64,000 nucleotides of DNA from Marilutibacter chinensis (lineage in GTDB: Bacteria > Pseudomonadota > Gammaproteobacteria > Xanthomonadales > Xanthomonadaceae): the NCBI RefSeq assembly GCF_021725675.1, contig NZ_JAKJPO010000004.1, positions 62,001 through 126,000 on the forward strand. Reading direction: 5' to 3'. The first letter of the stretch is position 1, and the number at the start of each line of letters is the position of its first letter. The notes below the pieces were generated by a model. The model did not search any database, was not told where the DNA came from, and worked only from the letters and a program-made list of their open reading frames with translations. Below, in pieces: positions 37,101-46,645 of the stretch. The position numbers and the translations under genes were made by a program.

Positions 37101-39347
37101 TCAGCCGTCCATCGCGGAAGTAGCCGGCGACGGCCTGGTGATCGTCACGCGCAGATCGCGACCGGCGACCGCCTCGTTGCCGCTGAAATCGCGCGCGGTG
37201 ATCCGCAGCAGGTAGTCGCCCGGCACCAGTTCGGACGGCTGCCAGTAGCCGGTCGCGAGACGGCCGCCGCGCAGGGTGTTGGTCAGCTCGTAGCGGAAGC
37301 GCGTGACCGCGCTGCCATGCACGGTGATGCCGCTGCCGGGCGCATAGGCGACCTTCACCGCGTGCGGCTCGATCGGCATGCGGTCGAACTCGATGCTGAT
37401 CCGCGGCGATTCATGGCCCGGCAACGGCCGGCCGGACGCATCGAGCCACTGGTAGCCGAGGGCATACAGGCCCAGACGCCGCCGCGGCAGGTTGCGGTCG
37501 ACCTGGTCCCACGCGTCGACGACGATCCTCAGGTCGCGCGCATCGGCGGCGACCTGCACACGTCCGTCCCGGACGGGCAACGGCCTGTCGGAGACGTCGA
37601 CGAGGGCGATGCCGTCGATCCGCGGCGGCTGGCTGTCCGCGTAGTTGGCGAAACCGAGCGTGGCGGCGTTGACCTCGTAGCCGCTGGCTCCGACGGCCAG
37701 ATGCACGTGCGCCATCCGGTTGATCGTGCCGAGCACGTCGCCCACGGCGAAACGGGTACCGCGGCGAACGCGGATGCGCTGCGGCTCGCCCTCGTCGTCG
37801 AGGATCATCGCGAAGCGGGCGGGGTCGATCCCTTCGCCGTTCGGCAGTCGTCCGACCCGCATGTGGATGTACTGGATGGTGTCCACCGCCAGACCCTCGC
37901 CCAGGCGCCCCATGCCCCACGCGGCGAACGGGCTGGATACCTTCGCATCGGCGATCGCGACGACCGGCTGGCCGACATCGCCGCGGATGTCGAGTCCGCC
38001 GTGCAGGTGATGGCGGCTCTCGCCGTCGTAGTCGCCACGCACCTCGCCGAGGGTGCCGACCACCTCGTGCCAGCCCAGCTGCGGGTGCAGCGGCCAGCGT
38101 CCCCCGGTATCGGGCAACGGGTTCAACGCTGACGGCCCGAGCGCATCGGCATCGTGTTCCGCGCCCTCCGGCCGCGCATGGGCGGTGGCGATCATCGCGA
38201 CCGGTGCGGCGGTGGCGGCCTCGTGCACGGGCGCGGCAGCCGACGCGATCCGATGGACACGGTAGGCGCCGGCGTCGCTGAGGTACAGCGCACCGTGCGC
38301 ATCGACGGCGACTCCGGCAGGGCGCGAGAAGCGGCCGGGCATCTCCCGGGTGATCGCATGCCAGCGCCCGTCACCGGCGATCTGCAGCACGATCGCCGGC
38401 CGCACCCCGGCAGCGTAGAGGACGCCGTCATGCGTCCGCGTCAGCCCGATCGGCGTCGTCGGCGCATCGCGCAGCAGGGTGGTGACGTCGCCACGCGACG
38501 ACACATGGCGGATATGGCCGTTGCCGGCATCGGCGACCCAGACCTCGCCACGCGCGCTCACCGCCAGCCCGGTCGGCGTGTCGAAACGCGCCTGCGGGCC
38601 GGGACCGTCGAAATCGCCGGGACGCCCGTCGCCTGCCAGCGTACCGACGGTTCCATCGGGCTGGATGATGCGGATGCGGTCGTTGTAGGTATCGGCGACG
38701 TAGACGCGGCCGCTGGCATCGACCGCGACGCCGATGGGGCCGTTGAACTGCGCCTGCGCGCCCGGACCGTCGCGGAATCCGGGCGAGCCGGTACCGGCGA
38801 GGGTACTCACCTGCCCTGCCGGGGTGAGCTTGCGGATCGCGTGATTGCCGGTATCGGCGATGTACAGGTTGCCGGCCAGATCGAGTGCGAGGCCGGACGG
38901 CGTGTCGAAGCGTGCCGTCGCAGCGGGACCATCGGCGAAGCCTTCGCCGCCGCCGGCCACGGTCGCGACGCGGCCTTCGCCGTCCACCATTCGGATCCTG
39001 TTGTTGTCGCCGGCGTCGGTCATGTAGAGCCTGGCGGTGTGGGCCGCCATGTCGGCGGCCTGCCCCGGATCGGTGCCCGTGCGTACCGGCGCCTCCCACA
39101 GCGCCAGGCCCCAGGGATCGGCGAAACGGGCACGCGCGCCAGGGCCATCGTCGGCGCCGCGCACGCCATCACCGGCCAGCAGGGAAACCCGGCCGCTCCA
39201 GTCCAGCAGGGTCCGTGGCGGGCCGGCCTCCTCGAACGGCGGCAACGCAGGCGGACGTCCCATCACGAAGGTTGCGGCCAGCGCCGCGGCGGTCAGGCCG
39301 GCGACCAGCCATATCAGGGCCCCGCGCATCCGGCTGTCATGCGTCAT
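37101..39347 (-). CDS. NHL-propeller/M23-peptidase fusion protein
   Basis: Encodes 748 residues. An N-terminal membrane segment (residues 8-28) anchors or exports the protein. Residues 50-370 hold at least five NHL repeats with the pattern GVAVDASGRVYVADTYNDRI. A linker leads to a peptidase M23-like domain at about 430-580: HHLHGGLDIRGDVGQPVVAI carries the HxxxxD zinc pair and MAHVHLAV the HxH pair. The last 170 residues are beta-rich. M23 enzymes cut cell-wall peptides. All zinc ligands look intact, so activity is plausible. The combination of propeller and peptidase is unusual. Confidence 0.85.
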   Translation of the reverse strand: MTHDSRMRGALIWLVAGLTAAALAATFVMGRPPALPPFEEAGPPRTLLDWSGRVSLLAGDGVRGADDGPGARARFADPWGLALWEAPVRTGTDPGQAADMAAHTARLYMTDAGDNNRIRMVDGEGRVATVAGGGEGFADGPAATARFDTPSGLALDLAGNLYIADTGNHAIRKLTPAGQVSTLAGTGSPGFRDGPGAQAQFNGPIGVAVDASGRVYVADTYNDRIRIIQPDGTVGTLAGDGRPGDFDGPGPQARFDTPTGLAVSARGEVWVADAGNGHIRHVSSRGDVTTLLRDAPTTPIGLTRTHDGVLYAAGVRPAIVLQIAGDGRWHAITREMPGRFSRPAGVAVDAHGALYLSDAGAYRVHRIASAAAPVHEAATAAPVAMIATAHARPEGAEHDADALGPSALNPLPDTGGRWPLHPQLGWHEVVGTLGEVRGDYDGESRHHLHGGLDIRGDVGQPVVAIADAKVSSPFAAWGMGRLGEGLAVDTIQYIHMRVGRLPNGEGIDPARFAMILDDEGEPQRIRVRRGTRFAVGDVLGTINRMAHVHLAVGASGYEVNAATLGFANYADSQPPRIDGIALVDVSDRPLPVRDGRVQVAADARDLRIVVDAWDQVDRNLPRRRLGLYALGYQWLDASGRPLPGHESPRISIEFDRMPIEPHAVKVAYAPGSGITVHGSAVTRFRYELTNTLRGGRLATGYWQPSELVPGDYLLRITARDFSGNEAVAGRDLRVTITRPSPATSAMDG

Positions 39348-39486
39348 GTCGCTACCGACTCCAATCCGATCCGCCGGGATTACCGGCCATCCGCGCCCAG
39401 ACTACGGATCGTCATGGAAGGATGCCATCGGCATGATCGCGAAATGACCGGCGATGGACGGCAGCAGGCAGCCGCGGAACCTGCGG
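39348..39486. other. short spacer before the ars remnants
   Basis: About 140 bases between the NHL-M23 start and the last stop of the aquaporin remnant. No gene or clear promoter is seen. Confidence 0.4.
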
Positions 39487-39684
39487 TCAGGGCCGGGTTC
39501 CATCGCAGTGTCCCCTGCCTGCGGCAGTACCGCGCGCGAGTGGGGCTGCAGTCAGTGCCCCAGTCACAGCGGCGGTGCCGTCGGCCAGCGCCACGCCCAT
39601 GACCCCGGAACCGACCACGGTCGCCAGCAGCAGCGCGGTGCCGATGGACTCGGCGAGCAGCCCGTGGGCGGCCAGACATGCGTG
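39487..39684 (-). pseudogene. aquaporin (MIP family) N-terminal remnant
   Basis: Reading the minus strand gives GLLAESIGTALLLATVVGSG followed by VMGVALADG, the first membrane helix of MIP-family aquaporins of the AqpS type found in arsenic operons. It has no start codon and loses similarity after about 40 residues, ending in a short unrelated tail. It follows the arsC remnant in the same orientation, as aqpS follows arsC in several ars operons. It cannot make a channel. Confidence 0.65.
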
Positions 39685-39711
39685 GAGGTCGCGCCTCCGG
39701 CCACCGCGGGG

Positions 39712-40031
39712 CCTCCTGCAGCGACTCAAGCAGCGCCCTGACCCGCGCGCCGATCTCGTCGCGCACCGCGCGATACCCGTCGTCGTCCATGTCGCGTGGG
39801 TCGGGCAGACCCCAGTCCTCGCGACGCTTGCAGGCACCCGGGGGGGCAGCTGTCGCCGCAACCCCTCGTGATCACCGCGTCGAACTCGCCATCGATCCCG
39901 TCCAGCGACTTGGATGCATGCGCGCTGAGGTCGTAGCCGAGCGCGGCCATGAAGCGGATCGCCTTCGGGTTGATGCGGCCGGATGGAGCGGAGCCGGCAG
40001 TGAACGCCTCGACCTTGTCGCCGCCACGGAT
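39712..40031 (-). pseudogene. arsenate reductase (arsC, LMW phosphatase type) remnant
   Basis: Two minus-strand frames together spell an ArsC of the low-molecular-weight phosphatase type. The first, from 40031, contains GGDKVEAFTAGSAPSGRINP and FDAVITRGCGDSCP, the reductase motif. The second contains DDDGYRAVRDEIGARVRALL. They join at a run of seven G (C on the minus strand) at 39840-39846 where one extra base shifts the frame. The N-terminal P-loop (CX5R) is missing or unrecognisable, and no stop closes the gene. Because both ends are damaged, this is decay rather than a sequencing slip alone. Confidence 0.75.
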
Positions 40032-40071
40032 GCGGGCGCCATCGGATTGATCATCCGCGCCGAGCGCTGGA

Positions 40072-40112
40072 TATCACCCGGGTGTTATTGACTGTTGAAA
40101 TTTACCCGGACA
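40072..40112 (+). promoter_or_regulatory. paired ACCCGG palindromes before the DUF2239 gene
   Basis: CACCCGGGTG at 40075-40084 is a perfect palindrome with AT-rich flanks, and about 20 bases on AATTTACCCGGACAAAAT is an imperfect version. TTGACT (near 40088) and a TATA-like run overlap them. The layout suggests a promoter with two operators for one regulator. No matching regulator gene is next to it. Confidence 0.45.
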
Positions 40113-40145
40113 AAATATAGCCCACCCAATCGAGCTATCCACCAC

Positions 40146-40847
40146 ATGGACACGACGGACACGGCAACCACCCCACCCCCGCGCTATACCGCCTTCGCGG
40201 GCGACGGCATCGTCGCCCGCGGCGCACTCGCCGAGGTCGCCTGCGCGGCCGGCGCCCGGCTCGGCGATGCCGCGGGGCCACCGGTACTGGTGTTCGCCGA
40301 CGACGACGGCCGGGTGATCGATCTGGACCTCCGCGGCTCCGCCGAGGACATCCGCCGGCGGCTCACGGCGGCACCCGCTGTCCCCGCCCCCGCGTCCGGG
40401 AGTCGTCGCGGCGTGCTGGAAAAGATCGGACGAGGCTCGGCCGGCGCCCGCGACGGTGCCGAAGCCGCCCGGCGCCCGCGCGGCCGGCCCCGGATGGGCG
40501 TGGTCGCGCGCGAGGTCACCCTGCTGCCGCGCCATTGGGACTGGCTCGCCGAGCAACCCGGCGGCGCCTCGGCGGCGCTGCGCCGGCTGGTCGAAGCCGC
40601 CCGCCAGACCCATGCAGGCAGGGACGGAATGCGTCGCAGCCAGGAGGCGGCCTACCGTTTCATGACCACCCTCGCCGGTGATCTGCCGGGATACGAGGAA
40701 GCCAATCGCACGCTGTTCGCCGGCGATGCCGAAGGTTTCGCCCTGCATACCGCCGATTGGCCGCGGGACGTCCGCGAGTATGCGATGAAGTTGGCGGCGA
40801 CGGCGCTGCACGGCGGACAGGCGGGGCCTGCCGTCGCGGCCCGCTGA
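40146..40847 (+). CDS. DUF2239 family protein
   Basis: Encodes 233 residues from the ATG at 40146; the earlier in-frame ATG near 40095 falls in the promoter-like region. RYTAFAGDGIVARGAL near the start and RGRPRMGVVAREVTLLPRHW in the middle are diagnostic of DUF2239, which is common in proteobacteria and has no known function. The protein is soluble and has a basic central segment (ARRPRGRPR) that could touch nucleic acid. Paired operator-like palindromes upstream suggest it is tightly regulated. Confidence 0.85.
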   Translation: MDTTDTATTPPPRYTAFAGDGIVARGALAEVACAAGARLGDAAGPPVLVFADDDGRVIDLDLRGSAEDIRRRLTAAPAVPAPASGSRRGVLEKIGRGSAGARDGAEAARRPRGRPRMGVVAREVTLLPRHWDWLAEQPGGASAALRRLVEAARQTHAGRDGMRRSQEAAYRFMTTLAGDLPGYEEANRTLFAGDAEGFALHTADWPRDVREYAMKLAATALHGGQAGPAVAAR

Positions 40848-40893
40848 GCCGGGCATCCACAGATTGCGGCGGGCGCGTCTCCGGCCGCGAGCG

Positions 40894-41613
40894 TCAAGAC
40901 GGGCCGGCCGGCTCAGCCGGCCTGCAGGCCAGGGTCACGCCATCGAAGCTGACCGTGACTTCGCCCCGGTGCGCGCGGAACTCAAGGCCGGTACGGGTGT
41001 AGCGGACCCCGCCGACGGCCGGTTGCGCGAACGCGATCGCCTGGTCGTTGCCCCAGGTGATCACCGCCGCGCGCGGTTCGATGCCGTTGTAGAAGGTGGC
41101 GGTGACCGGTCGGTCGTGGTTGCAGTCGTACTCGACCGGCGTCGGTGGAACCCCCCTGCCGTCTCCGATCTGCAGTTCGACGAGCCGGGTCAGATAGGCC
41201 TCGCGGACGCAGCGCGTCTTGTCGTCCGCCTTCCAGCAATCGCCGCGGCCCTTGAGCCAGCCGATCTGGGTCGCCTTGAGGACATCGCGGTGCTCGCCGG
41301 CCGCGTCCAGCGCCTCGCGATACGTCGCATCGAGGCGGCGGTCGAGCGCACCGAGCTCCGGATCGGCGCAGATCAGCCGCTCGTCCTCGCCGACGATCTG
41401 TGCGCAGTCGAACGAGGGACCGGTGGCGCGCCTGGCCGGAACGAGGCGCTCCGCGGACGCTGCAGCCGCTACCGGGCGGTCCGCGGAGGCGATCGTCGCG
41501 GCATGCGCGGCGGCATCGGCGGACGTGCGCGGCTGACAGGCCGCGACAGCAGCGGCCAGGACCAGGGCCGGGCCTGCGATGCGCATCGGCGGCGAGGGGT
41601 GGGGGCTGGGCAT
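40894..41613 (-). CDS. LprI-like/MliC fusion lipoprotein
   Basis: Encodes 239 residues from the ATG at 41613 (GGAG 10 bases upstream). The N-terminus is a lipoprotein signal with lipobox AAVAAC at about 22-27. Residues 65-150 match the DUF1311/LprI region (FDCAQIVGEDERLICADPEL, LDRRLDATYREAL, GWLKGRGDCWKADDKTRCV). Residues 160-235 match MliC (VEYDCNHDRPVTATFYNG, SFDGVTLACRP). MliC inhibits c-type lysozyme and LprI also has lysozyme-inhibitor links, so a periplasmic or outer-membrane role against host lysozyme is likely. Confidence 0.82.
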   Translation of the reverse strand: MPSPHPSPPMRIAGPALVLAAAVAACQPRTSADAAAHAATIASADRPVAAAASAERLVPARRATGPSFDCAQIVGEDERLICADPELGALDRRLDATYREALDAAGEHRDVLKATQIGWLKGRGDCWKADDKTRCVREAYLTRLVELQIGDGRGVPPTPVEYDCNHDRPVTATFYNGIEPRAAVITWGNDQAIAFAQPAVGGVRYTRTGLEFRAHRGEVTVSFDGVTLACRPAEPAGPS

Positions 41614-41781
41614 CACCAGGATTCTCCGGCACGACGGTCGCATGGCAACTCGCCGGGCTATGGCCATCGAAGGATGGGGCGGCCAAGCTTCACAGGCATG
41701 ACGTGACGGCGACAGCAAATCCCGTGGACAGGGGACATGCGCGGCCCGCCCGGGGCCGGCCCGAGATACCGACGCCGACGC

Positions 41782-42447
41782 CTACGCCACGGTGCCGATC
41801 GGACAGCTGACTCCGGTGCCGCCGAGTCCGCAGTAGCCGGCCGGGTTCTTCGACAGATACTGCTGGTGCGCGTCCTCGGCGTAGTAGAACGGCGGCGTCG
41901 GGGGCGTCGTCGAGGGGCCGGCGATCTCGGTGGTGATCGTGCCCAACCCGGCCGCCTCCAGCCGGGCCTGGAAGACGTCGCGGCTCGCGATCGCGGCGGC
42001 ATACTGGAGCTCGTCCTCGCAGAAGATCACCGAGCGGTACTGGCTGCCGACGTCGTTGCCCTGGCGCATCCCCTGGGTCGGATCGTGCCCCTCCCAGAAC
42101 ACCTTGAGCAGGGCCTCGGCCGCGATCCGCGCCGGCTCATAGACGACCAGTACGGTTTCGGCATGGCCGGTCATGCCGCTGCAGACTTCGCGGTAGTTCG
42201 GGTTCGGCGTGCAGCCACCGGAATAACCGACCGCGGTGGTGAACACGCCCGGCAGCGACCAGAACATCCGCTCCGCGCCCCAGAAACAGCCCATGCCGAC
42301 CTGCAGCCGTGCCATGCCCTCGAAGGCATCGCGCAGCGGACGGCCGTGCACGTGGTGGGCGTTGTGCAGGGGCATCGGCGTATCGCGTCCCGGCAATGCG
42401 TCGCCGGGTGCGGGAAGGCGCTGCTTGAAGGCTCCTATGCCGTGCAT
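41782..42447 (-). CDS. msrA: peptide methionine sulfoxide reductase MsrA
   Basis: Encodes 221 residues. The catalytic motif [11 protein letters not shown] lies near residue 50, and [20 protein letters not shown] and [14 protein letters not shown] are conserved. It repairs methionine-S-sulfoxide in proteins using thioredoxin. A longer N-terminal segment (about 45 residues) precedes the catalytic domain, as in many E. coli-like MsrA. GGAG lies 7 bases before the ATG. It should be cytoplasmic. Confidence 0.95.
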   Translation of the reverse strand: MHGIGAFKQRLPAPGDALPGRDTPMPLHNAHHVHGRPLRDAFEGMARLQVGMGCFWGAERMFWSLPGVFTTAVGYSGGCTPNPNYREVCSGMTGHAETVLVVYEPARIAAEALLKVFWEGHDPTQGMRQGNDVGSQYRSVIFCEDELQYAAAIASRDVFQARLEAAGLGTITTEIAGPSTTPPTPPFYYAEDAHQQYLSKNPAGYCGLGGTGVSCPIGTVA

Positions 42448-42525
42448 GACGGGCTCCTGTGTGGGTGCATGGATGTGGCCGGCGCCGCCGAGCGGCCAAC
42501 GACCCCGTGGGAACGGGTCGGCGGA

Positions 42526-43113
42526 TCAGTAGTCCAGCAACGCGTGCAGCGGCACCCCGCGCGGCCAGCGCGCGCGGCCGCCGAGCGCCGCCAGTTCGAT
42601 CACCACCCCGGCGCCAACCGTGGCCCCGCCCAGGCGGGCGACCAGTTCGTGCGCCGCCGCCAGCGTACCGCCGGTGGCAAGCACGTCGTCGACGATCAGG
42701 ACGCGCTGGCCCTGCGCCAGCGTGCCGGCACGGGCCTGCAGCCGGTCGCGGCCGTACTCGAGCGCGTATTCGACCTCGGCCAGCGGCGGCGGCAGCTTGC
42801 CCGGCTTGCGCAACGGCATGAAACCGACCTCCAGTCGGTGGGCCAGCGCAGCGCCGAAGATGAAGCCACGCGACTCGATTCCGCAGACCAGCTCGACCCC
42901 GACGCCCTGCCAGGGGGCCGCGAGCGCGTCGATGCAGCGTCCGAACGCATCGGCGTCGGCCAGCAACGGGGTGACGTCACGGAACAGCACGCCCACGGAC
43001 GGGAAGTCCGGGACATCGCGGATCCATCCGCGCAACGAGTCGACGTCGAGCTCGCCCACGCTCGTGCGATCGCGGCTCGTCACACCGTGGCCGGCGTCGT
43101 CTGCAGAGGGCAT
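42526..43113 (-). CDS. apt: adenine phosphoribosyltransferase
   Basis: Encodes 195 residues. It converts adenine and PRPP to AMP in purine salvage. The PRPP-binding motif VLIVDDVLATGGTLAAAHEL and the base-site loop CGIESRGFIFGAALAHRL are canonical. The start at 43113 is followed by a 25-residue polar extension before the conserved WIRDVPDFPSVGVLFRDVTP. It lies 26 bases downstream of the DUF2007 gene, so the two are probably co-transcribed. Confidence 0.93.
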   Translation of the reverse strand: MPSADDAGHGVTSRDRTSVGELDVDSLRGWIRDVPDFPSVGVLFRDVTPLLADADAFGRCIDALAAPWQGVGVELVCGIESRGFIFGAALAHRLEVGFMPLRKPGKLPPPLAEVEYALEYGRDRLQARAGTLAQGQRVLIVDDVLATGGTLAAAHELVARLGGATVGAGVVIELAALGGRARWPRGVPLHALLDY

Positions 43114-43139
43114 GCGGGCTTCCAGGTGCGGGGCGCGGA

Positions 43140-43409
43140 TCAGGCGGGCACCCAGTCGCCGCCGCCGACGCAGTCTTCGTCGGCCGTGGCAACCGGTGGT
43201 TCGGACAACGGCAGCCGGGCAACGATCCCGCTGGCCTCGGGCCAGGCACTGTCCGGTACGCAGACCGCAACGACGCCGAACAGCGGCAGTTCGCCCATTC
43301 CACCGACCAGGGCCTCGCCGCGCAGGAACACCGGGATGTCGGCACTCTCCAGCGCGTGTTTGACCAGGTGGGCATCGATCAGGTTGGCGGCTTCGTAGAC
43401 GACTTTCAT
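43140..43409 (-). CDS. DUF2007 small protein
   Basis: Encodes 89 residues matching DUF2007: [20 protein letters not shown] followed by [11 protein letters not shown] and a hydrophobic strand [16 protein letters not shown]. The domain resembles a ferredoxin-like fold and is often annotated as a putative signal-transducing protein; its role is unknown. AAGG lies 8 bases before the ATG. It is upstream of apt on the same strand. Confidence 0.85.
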   Translation of the reverse strand: MKVVYEAANLIDAHLVKHALESADIPVFLRGEALVGGMGELPLFGVVAVCVPDSAWPEASGIVARLPLSEPPVATADEDCVGGGDWVPA

Positions 43410-43560
43410 CGGCAGGCACCTTCATCAATGGCCTCCCCCGAGGATACGCCTGTCGTCAAGGCCTGGACGTCAACGCCGCATCCGCGCGCCGGCCGGAGGT
43501 TTCCATGTTCCCGAACCGCCAGGTCCCCGAACCGCTAAACTGCACGGTCCCACCCCGCCG

Positions 43561-45366
<1,806 letters not shown>

Positions 45367-45499
45367 CTGGCGCGCAGTGCGCGGTGGCCCTGCCCCGCAC
45401 CGCGGTTGTGGCCGCGTGCAGGGCACCTGTCCTACTCTGCCCCGACCGGCGGGGATTCCTCCCGCCGTCGCATCCACTGGCATCGCCAAGGAGGTTCGC

Positions 45500-45922
45500 A
45501 TGTTCGACATCCGTATCGGCCGCGCTTGGATCCACTTTTCCGCCGCAACGCTGGTCGCCGCCGCGTTGCTGGCGCTGACCGCCTGCGCGGCGCCGCCGAC
45601 CACCGGCAGCGCCGTGGCGGCCGAACCGCCCGAGGCTGGCGTCGAGCAACCCGCACCCCCGGCCGCGTCGCCGACAGGCCCGGTCCAGATCGACAGGAGC
45701 TGCAAGACCGACGCCGACTGCACGGTCAAGAACGTCGGCAACTGCTGCGGCTACTACCCGGCCTGCGTCAACGTCAACAGTCCGACCGACCCGGAAGGAG
45801 TGAAGGCCGCCTGCGCCGAATCCGGGATGTCGAGCGTCTGCGGCTTTCCGGTGATCGAAGGCTGCCAGTGCGTCAACGGCAGCTGTGAAGCGCAGAGCGC
45901 CGCCCTGCCCGCCATCGAATAA
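45500..45922 (+). CDS. Cys-rich lipoprotein of unknown function
   Basis: Encodes 140 residues. The signal ends in lipobox LALTAC near residue 29, so it is lipid-anchored. After a Pro/Ala/Glu linker the C-terminal 65 residues hold about ten Cys in patterns SCKTDADC, GNCCGYYPAC, VCGFPVIEGCQC and GSCEA, which should form a compact disulfide-bonded domain. It resembles small exported Cys-rich domains of unknown role. AAGGAGG before the ATG is strong. A deaminase gene starts 29 bases after its stop. Confidence 0.82.
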   Translation: MFDIRIGRAWIHFSAATLVAAALLALTACAAPPTTGSAVAAEPPEAGVEQPAPPAASPTGPVQIDRSCKTDADCTVKNVGNCCGYYPACVNVNSPTDPEGVKAACAESGMSSVCGFPVIEGCQCVNGSCEAQSAALPAIE

Positions 45923-45951
45923 GAAGCCAAGAAGCAAGGAGCCGCCCGCGA

Positions 45952-46527
45952 ATGCTGTATGCCCAGGTCCACCTGACCCTGCCGGCGTGGGTGCACGAGA
46001 CGGTCGACACCGGTCGCGCCTACCCGGACGATGCCGACAAGGTCGCGCTGGCGATCGAGCTGTCGCGCCGCAACGTCGAGGCCGGCACCGGCGGACCGTT
46101 CGGAGCCGCGGTGTTCGGACCGGACGACCGCATCGTCTCGGTCGGCGTGAACCGGGTGGTACCGCACACCTGCTCGCTCGCGCATGCCGAGAACATGGCC
46201 TACATGCTGGCCCAGCAGCGCACCCAGCGGATGCGGCTGAATCGCGACGCCGACGATCGTCCCTGCGGACCGGTCACCCTGGCGACCTCGTCGCAACCCT
46301 GCTGCCAGTGCTACGGGGCCACCGTCTGGGCCGGCATCGACCGGCTGCTGATCGGCGCGCGCGCCGAGGACGTGGAGTCGCTGACCGAGTTCGACGAAGG
46401 CCCGCTGCCTGCCGACTGGGTCGGCGAACTGGAGCGCCGGGGCATCGCCGTGATCCGCGACATCCATCGCGATACCGCACGCGAAGTGCTGCGCGCCTAT
46501 GGCGAGTCCGGCGGCGCGCGGTACTGA
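45952..46527 (+). CDS. cytidine/deoxycytidylate deaminase family protein
   Basis: Encodes 191 residues with the zinc-dependent deaminase motifs: SLAHAENMAY (HAE, with the catalytic Glu) and SSQPCCQCYGA (PCxxC). GGPFGAAVFGPDDRIVSVG is the conserved N-terminal block. Its nearest known relatives are guanine or nucleoside deaminases, but the substrate is not set by the motifs. It should be cytoplasmic. GGAG lies 11 bases before the ATG. The eroded palindromic repeat copy B follows its stop. Confidence 0.88.
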   Translation: MLYAQVHLTLPAWVHETVDTGRAYPDDADKVALAIELSRRNVEAGTGGPFGAAVFGPDDRIVSVGVNRVVPHTCSLAHAENMAYMLAQQRTQRMRLNRDADDRPCGPVTLATSSQPCCQCYGATVWAGIDRLLIGARAEDVESLTEFDEGPLPADWVGELERRGIAVIRDIHRDTAREVLRAYGESGGARY

Positions 46528-46541
46528 GCGCAGACCATGGA

Positions 46542-46634
46542 GCCGCGCGGATCAACACGGACAAGGGACGGGAGAGCGATGCCGTCCTGGACGAAGTCAC
46601 TCCGCAACAGTTCCCTCCGCGCCGATCCGCGGCG
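46542..46634. repeat. palindromic intergenic repeat, copy B (eroded)
   Basis: The left part (46542-46567) contains CGCGGATCAACACGGACA, very like copy A. The right part (about 46612-46634) reads as its partial inverse (CCGCGCCGATCCGCGGC). The middle is unrelated. Confidence 0.5.
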
Positions 46635-46645
46635 CATCGCTTCCA

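Noticed and set aside
39838..39846. Treating the arsC frameshift as only a sequencing error
   Set aside because: The N-terminal P-loop is also missing and the gene has no stop before the aquaporin remnant, so the locus is decayed even if the homopolymer is miscounted.
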